Assembly: GCA_009741485.1 (NCBI GenBank)
Contig: CM019214.1
Coordinates: forward strand, 52,224,430 to 52,288,429
Source: Malurus cyaneus samueli
Taxonomy: Eukaryota > Chordata > Aves > Passeriformes > Maluridae
DNA: 64,000 nt
Direction: 5' to 3'
Shown here: positions 47,766-62,149 of the stretch, one piece after another
How positions within the stretch are numbered: position 1 is the first letter of the stretch
How the letters are laid out: every line of letters starts with the position of its first letter
Program-made: the position numbers and the translations under genes
The notes under the pieces: model-generated
Database searches by the model: none
What the model saw: the letters and a program-made list of their open reading frames with translations, nothing else
What the model was told of the DNA's origin: nothing

Positions 47766-50700
47766 CGACTACACACACAAAAATGATCTTATATTGTACC
47801 TTAAAAATCCCAGTTTTACAATTCAACTGCCATATAGAGATTAAACATGGGAATATGATGCCTCAAGTTTAGAAACATACATTAAAAAAACCTATATAAA
47901 TCTGAAGTACTCAGTCCAAACTGCTCAAGTCAGTGAGTAGAAACATACAGTTCCAGAGTTCAACTCTTTAACCTATTTTGACGTAAGTAAGAAGAAATAA
48001 ACCCAAGGCTAAGAGCTAAAGACATAGTTAAAATTAGATCAGACCCAATGGTCTTTGTGCTCTATCTGGAAAATTAGATTGTCTCTCATGTTATTTCATG
48101 TCATATTCAGGATACAAGTCAAGATCAATGGAGGCAGTCTAAAAGGACACCTAGTCAGAGCAAATTCAAATTATGGGAAAGGGAATCTTTCCTTCATTTA
48201 GCTACTTTGCTTTCCTACTTACACTTGTAGGAGTAATGGAAGAGATGATAAACACTTTTCCTACTTCTTTCCCATTTCACCCTCATAATTAATGGAAGTT
48301 AAAATTGTGTACTAGCCCCCACGGCATTTTTGCCTTTTCAGAACTGAGGCCCCCAGTTGAAATTGTCCATTCTTCCGAGAAGACCAAACAATCATTTCAA
48401 AGCAAGCTGCCAACACATAAATAATAGCTCGTGCAAACAGATTTCATGAATCTTCTGACGTAGTGACACATGTTCCAGTGTTCTACATTTTTATTAGACA
48501 AAATGTAACTAAAGGCTACAGAAATTACACAAAGAATTGTTGAAAAGTTTTTCACAAAAGTATTTTTTCTTGAAAGAGGACATAGCTTTTGATAAAGAAA
48601 TAAAAATTGAAAGAAATTTCTATTTACTCAGCTAGTTTTGGCTGATGAATTATGAGAACAGCACTACAGGCAGATGTTCAACAGAGGTTTCCAGCTGCTA
48701 GCAGAGATTATGTCAGAGCATTGCATAATCCCCTGTGTTTGTAAATGGTTGGAATAAACAGTCACATCATTAGCTCAGTTATTAGTATCCAAATTCCTTC
48801 CAAAGCTTCTGTGTTATAGACCGAACAGCACTGTGTATCTTCTAGTTCATCTGAGTGACCTCATAAACCTGTGGGGTTTGGACTTCTGTTTTATTTAGAA
48901 TTGCTTGTCTTAATAGAGTGTACAGTGTGAGACCTTACAGGTAGCAAATTAACCATTTGTTTTTATCTATCTATGATAAACCAAAGTTATATTCTCAAGG
49001 CCTGATCCTGAAATTCTTATTTCAGCCAAGGACTCAGCTGCAACATCAGGGTTATAGATTTGCTTCTACACAAAGTTTCATGTTTCAGAAGCTGCTTCAT
49101 ACCATAATTTCCTAAGCACAGGATGGGTAACTGTGGCATGTCCTTCCATAGCCTCTGTGCCCCTTAAAATTTAAAGCCATAAAGCCGAATTATCTGTGGA
49201 CAGCATCCCCTACACTTTACATCTCTTCCAAAACCCTTCAAATTCTTCATTTCTCCACAGTTCTACAATTCTTCCACCCTCGAATCTGTTGCAAAGCATT
49301 TGCTATGTTTTATACATTATAAAGGAAATATGTATTATTAAGGAAATGCATTGCCTGAAATGAGGAGCTTTCCAATGTATGTACATTTTATGATTGGTTT
49401 TGATGAAGCAAAAGTGGCAAAGACACCTGCCAACCGGGTGGCCCAGTCACCACTGTGAGTGTCAGAGTGTAAGGAATCAGAAGACAATACCCATTGCCCC
49501 AGCCAGAATTTTCAGGCTGTGAAAGGAGCTCATCTCCTTCAGATTATTTGAAACTCAATGGGAAGTTGCTGACTCTACAGGCAGAGCACTTAGATCTCTT
49601 AAGACATGCAAAGACATTTTTGTTTACTGACCCTCCCTAATCTTCCCACATGGAAACTTATAGAACAAAAGGGCATTGTAAAGGCAAAGATCAGGAGGCT
49701 GCATTAAGTCATGTATTTTTTCTCATTTGTAGTGCAGTCACCGGTATTCATGTAGATGTTAAATTACGTTTGAGAAAGCACTATTTCATCCTGGGTTTTA
49801 AACACATCTGCACTGAAATGTAAATCGCTTTTGAACAGCTTACTGTGGGAGAACAGAAAGAATTCTCAGTTTTCCAGTGTGATAAAAAAATAGGAAAAAC
49901 AAAACAAGCAGAAAATGGGACAAGGTGGCAAAAGTCTGTCTGATCAGCTATTCAGAAATTGTAACTTCATCATACCAGTGTCAATACATTTATCTGTATT
50001 CGTATAGATATTGTAATAATCACTAAACTTGACTGATTTTTTTCAGTGAAGATAGCAATACTTTCTGAGAACTGGAAGGTAAGAGGTAAAGGAATTGTGG
50101 TTTATATTTATTCAACCCACCTAAATAGAAAATGTTTTCTGAGCAATTAAAGCTCACCAGTCAAAGTCTAAATCAAACTTAAAATGTTAATCTATTCTAC
50201 AAAACACTCTGAATAAATGAGATTTTGACATACTCCTCAAATATTACCAAAGACCCTAAAATGCACATCAGACTTTCTGCTGTATGGTTCACAGCAGTCT
50301 CAAGGACTTCGCTGCCTGCCAGGTCTGAGAGCAATTCTGAAAGGGATTGGTTCCTGTTAGATGTTTATCCGTAGCATATCCATGAACTGAATTCATTGCA
50401 ACAAAAGGGAAATGATAACCTATCATCCTTCTTCCAGGCCATGGTACTGGGGCACAGACCTCTCCCGTGACTTCTAGTCCTTAGTTCAGCTCACTGAATC
50501 AATCATTCTTTGAAGACAATGAGGGAGCTTTCTCTGAGGAAGAAACCACAAACCTCAAACAAGTTGCTCATGGGTGGATCATGGGAAACAAGTTGTGTGG
50601 TTATATTTATCTCTACCGACACTACAACTGTATTTTCTCTGTTGACAAGTTTTAAAAGTTTACAATATATATTGATAAGTATGGGTCAAATGTTAGATGA

Positions 50701-51965
50701 TAAAGGAAACCTGGAGAAGAGAGAGGAAAGACTTGCTAAAATTGAAGGCTGCTAATATCCTTTCTTGATAAGGATTTTGAGCTATTTTGAGAATAGGATT
50801 TCTACTCCTTCAAAAACCAGCAGCACAAGTCTTCAAGGGCAAAATTAGTTCTAAATTGATGCTTCATCTTGTGTATAACATCTTCTCTGAACTTCTCTAA
50901 TGTGTACACAATTAGTATGAAAGCTGACACTTCACCACGCACATCTTCTGTGAATTAATAAAATCACGCATTTTTTGCTAGAGAATTTAAAATATGTGAA
51001 TCTGAATAATAGTTCCTTTTGAATTTAATTACAGCATATGTAAAGGGACCAACTTCAAAATATTTTTCATCCACATCAGAAAGATAAAAGACTTGCGTTA
51101 TCACACAGAGTGCTGAAAAAGGACAGCCAATTTATTCATCACTTGAGGTTAATGTCTTAATGTTCTCTGTATCCACAGAAGAACTTGTAACATTTTCATT
51201 TGTGCCAGTACCTAATTAATTCAGTTCCATTGACTTCATTGTTGCAGATACTCACTGGAGATGACCAAAGAAGTGGATACAGAAATCAGAAGTTTTCTGA
51301 AAATTAGACAATAGCAGTTGTGTTGTGAAGATCTCTGTTACTCTCTCCACAGAGGGGACAGCAATGGACGTGGCAGATCACCTGGCAATGTGCAGTGATT
51401 ACTGCAAAATGAGATCATGCTTCATGCAAGGTCTATAGGTTATACTGCTACTTAGGTTATACCAGAGAGAAGACGGAAAAAAAGAATGGTTCTCTTAAGG
51501 AAATCAGGGCCTCTTATGAAAATCCCTTTTCCTTGCTTCTTACTTTGCCTAATAAAGTCTATTAAATCCTTTTTTCTTATTATTGTTTTCAATGTGCTAA
51601 AAATAGGGATGTAAATGGCACCATAATTTCTGACATAAATATTTTGTCTGAAATTTCCTTATTTACATAAATTACATTAACTAGCCTACTACCATAATAG
51701 AGGTCTGCTACCAGGTGCAAGTATTTATATTAGACAGAGGCTAATAACCTTTTCCACCCCTGTAAAAAGAAATTCACGACTGGTAAATATTTTGAACTTC
51801 ATTTGAATTCAGATGCCTGAGCTATGTTACAGTTAAATAGTTTACTGTACATGACATATTGCCATGCAGATGTGCTAATTTCTACTCTGCATAAGAAATT
51901 ATAGGTGTGCTTCAACCACCCTAACTACAATATTGCTGGGGGAAAAAAGCACCTAAAGAACGAGA
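47766..51965. other. Unique non-coding DNA
   Basis: About 4.2 kb with no recognisable gene or repeat. A pair of acceptor- and donor-like signals around 50046-50079 encloses only 32 bp and is taken as chance. Confidence 0.6.
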
Positions 51966-52275
51966 AACTACCTAAAGGGGATCTACAAGAAGGACAGAGA
52001 GGGACTTTTGGCAAGGGTACATAGTGATAGGACACAATGTAATGACTTTAAACTGAAAGAGAGTAGATTTAGATGAGACATTAGGAAGAAATTCTTTACT
52101 ATGAGGGTGGTGAGCACTGGTATAGGTTGCACTGAGAAGTTTGTGAGTGCCCCATCCCTGGCAGTGTTCAAGGCCAACTTGGACTGGGGCTATGAGCAGC
52201 CTGGTCTAGTGCAACTGGGGACAGGAATAAGATGATCTCCAAGGTCCCTTCCAACCCAAAAACTTTCAGGTCATA
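51966..52275 (+). mobile_element. CR1 LINE, 3' fragment of about 310 bp
   Basis: This is the best-preserved repeat in the window. In order it shows the CR1 3' landmarks: CTACCTAAAGGGGATCTACA, then AGAGAGGGACTTTT, then TTTAAACTGAAAGAGAGTAG and GAAGAAATTCTTTACTATGA. Next come GGGTGGTGAGCACTGG, CCCCATCCCTGGCAGTGTTC and finally GATCTCCAAGGTCCCTTCC. It spans the end of ORF2 and the 3' untranslated end. The terminal ATTCTATGA tandem is eroded. The 5' truncation is typical of CR1. A 64-codon minus-strand frame over it is antisense noise. Confidence 0.95.
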
Positions 52276-53902
52276 GCCTAGGGCTTAGCAATTCATCAGT
52301 TAGGCTTTCTGCTTCTTCCCAACCATCCAGGGCAACATCAGATTTTCATTTAGGCACATATTCTTACTGATCATTGGGTACCTGCAGTTGGAACCAAGAA
52401 CACGTATCCAACAAAAACATTGGGCACTAGATCTCACAGCCAAATGTGTCATCCTAAGTGCTTCTCCTAAGCTCGGAAAAGTTAAAGCTGGGATGGGTTT
52501 CACAACAAACTTTGTTCTAAACCAGTAGAAAACAACAAAATAGATATGCATTAGAAATCTCTTCCAAAGACATCACGCCTGAGTCAGTATAAAGAACACC
52601 TTGAAACTGGGCTTCCACAGCCTTGAAAACCTTCCTTGGGCTTCAATTCTGCAGTCCTCTTTTTAAGCACAAGGAACTAGATCACTTGGTTCTTTTTTTT
52701 CCTGAAAGGAAAAAGGCTTTCACAAAAATCTTTTCTACCTGAGGTATTTACCAGGAAGAAAGAAATGAGGTACATTTCTTCCCTCCTATCTTGGAGGGGA
52801 CAATATTCACACTAGATTTTCTTGCTTGCCAATGCTGCAGCATAAGTACCAAACCACCGAATAATTTAAGGGAAGGCACTCAGCGTGATTGAGGAACCAA
52901 GAATACCAAATTGATGAAAGCAAGCATATCAGATGTTAATGGAAGCAGGGTTAGTTTCATCTAACTTAAACCACTTGTGGACTAGATAAGAACAGAAGAG
53001 CTTGTCACCTTAAGCTTCTTGAAAAACAGCAAGAGAAATACCCAGGTGGGATTCACCTGCTCTGTTCAGGGCAACACTGTTGGTATCTTATTTGGTCACA
53101 GAACCTCACCACATTGTCCTCTTCTGTAGCCAAAGTGCCTGCAGAAGGCTGATGAAGGTTAACCTTTTAATATAGTCTAGTGTAAGCTGGACACTAAAAG
53201 AAAGTCTCTGATTTGATCCCTAGGTGTTTTTGAAAATATCACTGTGATACATTGTGTAGGCTGCTAGCACTACTCTCAGAAGACAAGGTTTTATAGGAAA
53301 TATTTTATTGCTGATATTTGCATTCGTTTTCTACATCCCGTGCAGTCTAATGGTGAACAGATTTTTAAAAGCAGTCAAAAAGAAAGATGGGAAAAAAACT
53401 AACCCAGTAGAAATTTATAAGTGTAAGCAACCTAGAAACAGCAACATATTGGACATCTTGTAGGAAAAAATATTTACAAAAAACTTACGTTCATAATTTG
53501 CCTCTGATAAACGGACCTTTATTAAAGATGACACAGTTATGTTAATCTTTTAATTTGTGAGTTGATGCTGAAAGTTGCAGGTCCAGCAGAATATCTGCAA
53601 GTAGCATAAATCAGGCTTTTATATTATTAAGAGAGAAGAGAATAATTCAAATTGTAAACATGAAATACAGATATGTGTGTAAGTATATGTTCTCACCTAC
53701 TGGTAATTCACTTGAATTTCTCACCTTTCTCTGGGTAAATAAACTTGAAGTAATATTCAATAAATATGCTTTTAAAGAACTTTTGGCCAAGGTCAGTGTA
53801 GACAGCTATAGAGGGTAATAGAAGCAGCACAATTTAAAAAATATGTAAAACCATGTGTTATATATAGCATAATTTTAAATCAGTGTTCAACTATTACATA
53901 CC
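52276..53902. other. Unique non-coding DNA
   Basis: Nothing assignable is visible beyond short frames, for example 83 codons on minus at 52300-52551 with no motif. Confidence 0.6.
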
Positions 53903-53960
53903 ATTTTATCCATATTTTTTATGGATTTTTTTATCCAATACAATTTTATCCATATTTTTT
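53903..53960. repeat. 18-bp direct repeat, 40-bp spacing
   Basis: ATTTTATCCATATTTTTT occurs at 53903-53920 and, identical, at 53943-53960. A third partial TTTTTTATCCAAT lies between. It is a small tandem slippage duplication in AT-rich DNA. Confidence 0.9.
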
Positions 53961-56900
53961 TATCATGGAAAATATTTTGACTAACACCTAAAGTTTCCAG
54001 AGAATTTGATTGCTGACTGATTAGCTTACTATGGTGAAACTTTGAAAAAAGCAGAATTATTTTCTTTAAGGATAAACCTGTAATATAGGAATCTTCGCAC
54101 AACGGATAAACTTGAAAGTCCCTTCATTCTCCAATATTCAAGAAAGTTTTTCACATCAGTCCCCAAAAAAAGGAAAACAGAAAGACCAAACCTGCCTGAG
54201 CAGGTTGTGTGGTTGTGACAGGTTTACCAGGAAACTTTCAAGGGATTTGGCTTTTCTTGTTGAGTTTATGTTTCAGGCATTTAGGTAATTGGACAGCAGT
54301 ACAAAACTCTTAGGTAGACATTTACTTTAGGTCAGCTATTGTATTGGGTTTTTTTCTCTTTGACATTATGTCAACATTTGTTTTGTACTAATTCCATGTA
54401 ATTTTTGACACTTCTTTACCTAGTGTAGATTATTGCATTCAAAGGCAAGGTTCCATTGCACATAGGAAAAAGATGAGCTTCCATTTCAAAAGTCTTTGTG
54501 GAAACACATGTACTACAGTTATTGTCTTGTCTACAGTAATAACTTTCCTGAGAAATTTTGACTAGCTGATGATGATTTGCTCAGTATCATTTAGCTGTGA
54601 GAATAACTCAGGCAGTTCCGGTTTGTGTGTCTAAAATAACATTTAAAATTGAATGTAGCTGCTTACGGCTCTTTCTTCATCCTGTTGAAGTGACAATTTC
54701 ACATGTGCTGTCATCTTCTTTTTATGTGATGTTAGAATTTGGTGTTCCTGACTAGCCATGTCTTAATTATTTCAAACAAGTTGTGTTTTGAGTCCTAGCA
54801 AAGCCTTGACCTTGGAGTGCAGCTGGTTGTTCTACAAACTGGAAAAGTGGGAAATGGAGGAACAATGTTGCAGAGCTGGAGAAGCGTGGGTGTTCAAGAC
54901 AAAAGCAGGTGTTTCCTTTTGGTGGTCCAATTTTCCATATGAAAAACTGAAGTCTAACAAAAAAAAAATCCCAAAAAATAAATCCCTCGTACACCCTTCT
55001 GATTTCATAGTGGCACACAAAATCTGATGCTCAAAAATAAAAAAGTGAAAAAGAAGGTGCTATCTCATGTCAGCAGAGGCCAGATGAGTAGGGAAAAAAC
55101 AACCTGTGTCTCTCATTAGACTTTTCTCATATCCAGTCTTTAAAAAAGGCAGATTATAGAAATTTTGCCATTAAAATTCTAGAAAGAAAGCAAATCAAGT
55201 ATGTGTTCAGCTTCAGGTATAAAATTATAATAGAACAGTCAAAAACTAATACAAGCAGCATTTTTTATACTGTTGAGGTACCTGAGAATAGTCTGAAGGA
55301 AAGGGCAATGTGACACCATGACAAATTTTGCTGTATCTTCTTCTAATGCCAATCTTCCTGAATCTCATCATTATAATTTAATGAAAATAATCAAGATGAG
55401 ACTCCAGTCGATAGATACCATCTAGATGACAAACAGTAGAGGGGGCATAATTTCATCCTCCACAAATGCAATCCTGAAAAACAGAAATAAATCTGATATC
55501 TTTGCTAAATTCTCTGTATAGTTCTAGGCACAGTGACAGAATGTGCCAAATAGCAACAATAATAATAGCAGACAATAATTATTGCTTTTTAATTAGGATT
55601 ATTATAAGAAATATTATCCAGTAAGAATATTTTAATTAATGATATTGGGGATCCAATACCAGGATACTCACCTGAGCAGCACAGTGATTATAGATCAAGA
55701 ATGTAGAAGCACCTTGAATATTTATTTCGGTTGAACTTCTAGTGCAAATCATTAGCTCCTAATAATAAATCACATAAGTGCATAATTTCTGTCCCACAGC
55801 CATACACATGTTCTCAGTAATGTCAAGCACCATCGAACAGATACTCATTCAAAACCAAGGAACAATAGGAATAAATCAAAACTCCTCCATGCTCAGAGCA
55901 CATGAAACAGGAGTAATGCTCTAATCCTGAGAACTTTACAATCAGTTATTAAACATCAGATTTTAACAGCTGAGCAATAAATATTTTTCAACTTGTAGAG
56001 AAGGATTTGAGGAGATGTAGATTTTCTTCAGACCCAAATGCAAAGCTTTAATCACACAATAATCAAGGGGACTAGCCATGACCAGCGTAATAGTGACCAA
56101 AAATTACTGCAAAGACTCTTAATTTGCCATTAAAATTTTAGAAGTAGAATTACAAACATAGAAATACAGGCTGACTTTAGGTATATAGCTATGGCATTAC
56201 AAGCAAGAAGCAGTTTTGACTTAGGTTTCCTCTCAAAGATATTCCAAAAACCAGTTAAGGTCTAAGATGGTTCAAGAGTGATCCATCTCTCTTAATTTTG
56301 ACCGTCTGAAACTGACTTGTCTTAACAAAGGTGTTTGGCTAGTCTCCATCAAATATAAAAAGAAATAGATGATTCTCTAAAAGATTATTTATCCTACTTG
56401 TTTTTCAATGAGAGTGTTATACTGAGGGACAGCTTAATTTTTTTTTTCAATGGCTCTGTCTCAGGCATAGCCTGAGGCTGAGGAAGATTAATTTGAATTT
56501 TTGTTAATAAGATACAAGAAAAAAAAAATTGTATTTCTTCGTCATAATAATTTGGAAAAATTTTGAGCTGCAGATCATTGGTAAGTGGGTTTGGACTAGA
56601 GGCTACTATTGTTTGTGTACAAGAAGGGCTAGACACCAAAAAAATCTGAAACCATAATATAAAAGCAATCTAAGTGGACTCTTGTTAATTTAATTTTAAC
56701 ACCAGGTACTATTTCATTGTCAGTAACTAGTTTTTGACCCCATTGTCTCTTATAATATTTGAAATAATGTGTTTCTTTGAATTAGCCAAGTGATAATTAT
56801 AGTATTACTTTAGGATAATCTCACTGAACAAATTTTCTTAAAGACATTTTTGCACATTATATTGAGAAAAGCAGAAATACAAATCTTGAATAATATAATT

Positions 56901-59677
56901 AATACTTGAGACAGTTCTCTAGTCTGGAGTATTTAAAGTGATCACCTTTTCTAACAACATTCTTTAAATTAAAAACAAATAAAATAACTTGCTGCTTTTA
57001 TTGGCTAAAAACATGATAAATTCCAATTTTTTACAATTTTACTAGCTCTAAAGTCTACTTTTGGATCTACCTTACCTAATATTTACACACTAAGAGAAAG
57101 TTTGTTCTGTGTTTTCTGCTGTGCCACAACCCATCTTTCATATTGAGTTTACTATAGTTTTCAAAACTCTTTATAAAACTTCCTAAAAAGCAGAGTTGAA
57201 GGATGTATTTAGCTGAACAGTAACTTACAAAGGTCTTTCATGCACAGAACAATTGTGACTGAGCAATTCATATGTGGTGAGGGATTAAATATGCCCCCAT
57301 CTCTAATACATATGTCTAAATACTCTGTTAAACTGGGGCCATTATATTCCATTCATAGCAAAATTTAAAACATTATATAGGGTATTTTTTTCTTTATTTG
57401 TTCTCTATGTTAATGATGACAAAAAAACACCCCACAGTTATGTTTAGAATGCTCTTCACTGTCTCATGCTTTCTTCATATGCAGGGACATGACTGACCTC
57501 ACACTGTTTCAGGGATTACAGACTCACTGTGCAGCCTGCAACCTGGTTACACAGAAAAACCCACAATCTGAGCAAAATTATCAGAGGACTGCTTGGGGGA
57601 AAATTCCCCAGCCCATGATAAATAGCCCCAACAAAGAGGTTTCTTCTCTTCTGACTCCATTTGCACAGGGCTTGACCATGAATAACAGCTTTATGAATCT
57701 CATAGCTACTTTTCAGTAGAAGAAATGAAGCTTTTTCTCTGTGTGCAGCATTGAATCCTAATGGCACAGGGAGCTGATTAGCCTACCTGAAAACATAAAA
57801 ATATGTCATAAAATATGTTGCTATGACTAAAACATTTAATTGGAATGAAGAACAATAATTTTCACATTGACATGTTTGTTCAAAGCTAAACACTGACAAA
57901 AGCAGTGCAGGCTTTGAGGGTGATGGAGTTCTGTGGCAGGTAATCAGCATAAAGGGGTGGAGAGAAAGGACTGAGATCATTTGATCAAATCACACAGAAA
58001 TGGGAAGCCTGGCTAAAAATACTGGATGAAAACCCTAGTCCAGGAAAGTTGTTCTGGAGCCTTTACAGGTTGATCCTGAAAAACAAATGATAGGGCTCCT
58101 TTGAAATTCCACATCTGCAAAGCCAAAAAAAAAAAATTTAAAAAGTTTAAATGAAGCATTAAAGCAAACAAAACCATCAAGCTACAGAATCTATTTTTGA
58201 GATCTCATTCAAAGCTAATTTGAGGTTACACATAAAAACTCCAGAAAGCTCAGAAAGGATAAAGGGCAACACTCCTTCATATTCACTCAAGGATTCTATT
58301 TCAAATTAATGCTAAAACCAGCAAACGAGTTTTTCTGGAAATTTCAGCTTTGAAGCTCCAGTTGCCTCTTAATTCAACTTCTTTTATACACCAAACACAA
58401 AAGACAGGCAGAAATATTTTTTTCTCCTAGTTTATAGTACCTATTTTTACTACAATGAAAATGCCCGCGGCTTTGGGTTTTTTTTTTCCTTTTGTAGTAC
58501 ATACCAATCACTCCAGCATATGTAAAAGGATACTAAAGTTTAGCCAAAAAATGAAAATTACTTCTTCCCACTCTTTTTTCCCTATTTGTATTTATTTGGC
58601 ACTGCAGTGTGTAGTATCAGTGGCCTACATTGGGCCAAAAGGAAGGAAGGAAAGACTTAGTTTGCAATGCTCTGCTGTTGCTGGCACTAATACTTTAACA
58701 GTCAAGAGTGAGTAAAAAGGAAAAAATGAACTAATATGCATTAAAATTTGTGCACAAAACAAAATGTTAAAGTTGTAGACTGAAACTTCATTCTCACAAG
58801 AAAATTATTTTCTCCAAATCATATAATTATCTTAACCTGTAACAATATTTTATTTAATCGATAAAAATCACAATGTTCCTCAGACATAAGAAAGAGGCAA
58901 AGCATGGCCTGAACTTAGTCTTCCACAGCAAATGACTGAGATATAACAAGGGAAGTTTGTCATATTTGTGTCAGTACCTGGATTACTTTCAGTGCTCAGA
59001 AAGGCAATGAAAATAATCAATCAGGTTGTTAGTAGGAAGTTACTACCTCTTGTTTACAGTGAATATCATACCCATCTGGGACTGTCTTGAGAAGAATGGT
59101 TAAAGTTTAATGACTAAGGTAGCAGAATGTGTCAGGGCAAAGTTCTGGAAAAGCTGCAGTAAAAGCCAATTTCAGCATGTGTCACTGATGACTTAATATA
59201 GATTTTCCATCTGTGAAGGATTCTATAGCTCCTTTATTTATAGAGAATTCTAGACTCAAGGCATTTTGCTAGGAATGAGTAGACAATTCACAGTTATTGA
59301 CTGCACATTATACTGTAGACATTCTTTGCACACAGATGCTTTATTGCTTGTTCTATCTTAGTGCCATAAAGAAGTGTCACAGGCTAATTGAATTTTTACA
59401 TGTAAATGGTCTTTCAGACCCTATTTCACATTCACTGTAATTGAAAGAAAGCAGAGTTCAGTGGAGGGTTTAGCCGAAGTGATGTTTCTTTGATTTCCTT
59501 AACTGCACATAAAAACTTTAAAACACAGTCACGTGGTACCTTATACCAGCTTAAATCCTAAAAAAAAAATCAATCAAAAACAATTTTTAAAAATGAAACT
59601 GTTGTTTTGTCACATAAGACTAAGAACTCCAGGAACAGCTATACTATAACTGCATTTTTATCTTTTCTCCTGAATAG
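53961..59677. other. Unique AT-rich non-coding DNA
   Basis: About 5.7 kb without a recognisable gene or repeat. A perfect 12-bp palindrome CAATAATTATTG lies at 55573-55584, a homeodomain-type core. Open frames stay below 90 codons. Confidence 0.6.
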
Positions 59678-59761
59678 ATACAAGTGAGGAGGCCCACCAA
59701 CAACTGCAAAGTCTGCCATGTTCTCAGAGGAGCTTTCAGCAGAATAAATTATGAAGTTGTG
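59678..59761 (+). CDS. Candidate 84-bp symmetric exon, unknown protein
   Basis: The block follows a pyrimidine-rich tract ending TTTTCTCCTGAATAG, a good acceptor, and ends at GTG before GTAAGC, a good donor. Its length is exactly 28 codons, so including or skipping it would keep frame. One frame is open from end to end. The translation begins IQVRRPTNNC, then KVCHVLRGAF, then SRINYEVV, with a CxxC pair. I do not recognise the protein. An 84-bp stretch has about a one-in-four chance of being open in a given frame, and splice-like pairs are frequent in 64 kb, so support is modest. If real, it would be a small exon of a gene whose other exons lie outside the window. Confidence 0.2.
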
Positions 59762-62080
59762 GTAAGCTCTGTATGGGGTAATGGTTGATCTTTGACCGTG
59801 CTGACAGCCAGAGCTCTTCTCATCTTGCTCAGCAACAAGTCAAATTGGGCTTTAATTGCTGTTCAGAGAACAGTGCTCGATTAAACGTACGCGACACAGA
59901 AACTGGTACAGGGCAGAAGGGAACAAGACATGTCAAGGAGTCATGAGACAAACCCTCTGTTTGATACTCTGTTCTAAAGACAAAGTGAGCTTTATATGGA
60001 AAATGAAACACACAGAAAGGTTCCCTAGCTATCAGGCACTGTCCTGAAACTTAGTGCTTAATAACTGGTTTCTTACAGCAGCAGCTTGAAATGTATTTGG
60101 GTCAAATCTGTGCTAAGGAGGGCTACACCAAACCAGCCTGTCAGGACCCATTTCATTAATCAACACTTCATTAATTCATCTTTTCAGTAGTTGGTCACAG
60201 GAAGACTTGAACATAAGTTCAAATTAAAAAATGTAAAGGCACAATGTGCTGCACTCAAGGGAATTCCACGTTTTTTGGGGATTCCTTGTAATTTAACAGT
60301 CACTTTAATAAGTGTTAATATCTGAGTAAGCCTATCATCTGCACATCACCATAAAACAAGTTACCCCATTTTCCTCACCTCAGTCCCTTCATACTTGTTG
60401 AGAAATTACAACTAATATTTAAGCTATTTTTTCAGATATATTGATAACAGATGTACAGCAACATATGTTTTCCTAACCAGTTCTAAGAACATTGGCCTAC
60501 ATTAATACTTGACAGATACAAATTGTAGGCACAGGCACCTAAAAGACATCTGCCTATTCAAAACACAGACACAAGTCAAAGCACAATTGATATCTTAAAC
60601 TTCTGTAAGGCAAGCTATGAAGGCCAGAAAATTGTAAAACCATAGAAACTCCATCAGTTGCAGACACAGGCGAGTGTAAGCATGTAACCAAAACTACATT
60701 TTGATTTTAAAAGCAGAAACCCAATCATTCCACTGTAATTCTTTCCAAGTGTAAAAGAAGGGTCTTTTTTCCAGGAAAAAGAAGTCTTGTGTGACAGCCC
60801 AAGTTCAGCAAGTTCACTTTTGTAGGTGCTAAAAATTTGATTCCGATCGACAGCAAAAGAAACAGGAGCACAAAGCCAGTCACCTCCAGCCAGCTTCATG
60901 ACGCAGTGGCCTCGTGTAAATGACATTCTACAGCCCTTCTTGTAACCAAGACAGGGAATATATTTAATTCTGCCCAAGATCTACCTAAATATCAAGGCCT
61001 TCAACCTGGTATTTTCAGGCAAATTCTTTCAAATCCAGTAAACAAAAACATTACTCATATTTAGGTTTGGGATTTTTTTGTATTCTGTTTTTTTACATAA
61101 TAATATTTTTTAAAACATTTTTTAAAATGTCAAATTAATTACATTTCATTTTAGTACAATGTTAAATGTTCCTTTGAAAAAGAAAAAGTTTTGGCATTCA
61201 AAAAACTTTAAGCTTGGAAGTCCATTTTGCTCTCCTCTTCTGCACAGTGGTGGAGAGCTTTAGAAAAATGTATTTTTAAGTCTAAGAAAGATGCAGGAAA
61301 GATGTGCCAATCCAAATATAAACCATGGATTAGGATGTCACCAGTGTAGGTATAAAGCTTTATCTTTACTGTCTTCTTGGTGTGGCTTCAGTTTAGATAC
61401 CTTACCTCTGAAATGCATTACTTCAGATGCAAACATTTGATTTCTTTTGTTGGTTTTTGTTCCTCATGCTTAGATAAGCTTAAAAGGTCCCTTATTTCAC
61501 ATAGCACCAAAATCTGAATCTACAGTTTTGTGATTAGAAAACTTTTGTTGGAAATCGTGCATGAAGTCCTAGCCAAGTACCTTGAGTAGAATATCATAAA
61601 CACCAGGCTACAAGACTATTTATTTTAGCTTATCCCAAAAATTCCATCACAGGTAGACACTTTTATCAGTTTCATAAGAAAAAAACAGACTTCTGAGTTT
61701 TTTTTTATTTAGTTTGAGAGATTAACATTTTAAATGGAAAGGATTTCTGAGCAGTTCTGTCACTTCTTTGTGTTTGAATGACATTTTCTTTGTATGCACT
61801 TTCAGATCTAAGATAAAGTGCATGAGGTCTATTCTGCTAACAAATTTTCTTTTATTTTTACAACTGATGTCTTTTAAAGGAAATATGATTTGCATTAAGC
61901 CATACTTACGATTATTCATGACAGTGATTCTTTTAAAACCATGTTTAATTGAATATAAGCCAAAGGCACTAAATGCAGAACACTGGATGTCATGACCCAG
62001 AGTCTCCTAAAGAAAGGAACATGCGTATTTGAAAACATCTGCATAAAGCTTCTTATTTACATTTTAATTAATGATTTATT
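59762..62080. other. Unique non-coding DNA
   Basis: A 107-codon minus-strand frame (60654-60977) gives a mixed-composition, protein-like translation over a block with several CpGs (60840-60915). It has no domain I recognise and no clear splice context. The rest is AT-rich with T runs near 61085 and 61700. Confidence 0.45.
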
Positions 62081-62120
62081 AAAAAAAAAAAAAAAAAAAA
62101 AAAAAACAAAAAAAAACAAA
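62081..62120. repeat. A-rich tract of 40 nt
   Basis: Twenty-six consecutive A, then two further A blocks separated by single C. It adjoins the minus-strand CR1 fragment just downstream, but CR1 does not normally end in poly-A, so the two are probably independent. Confidence 0.95.
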
Positions 62121-62149
62121 CCTGGAAATATTTACAATTCTTATCTTTT

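Noticed and set aside
50047..50078. 32-bp block between a TTTTTTTCAG acceptor and a GTAAGAG donor
   Set aside because: Too short, not a multiple of three, and such pairs are expected by chance in this length of DNA.
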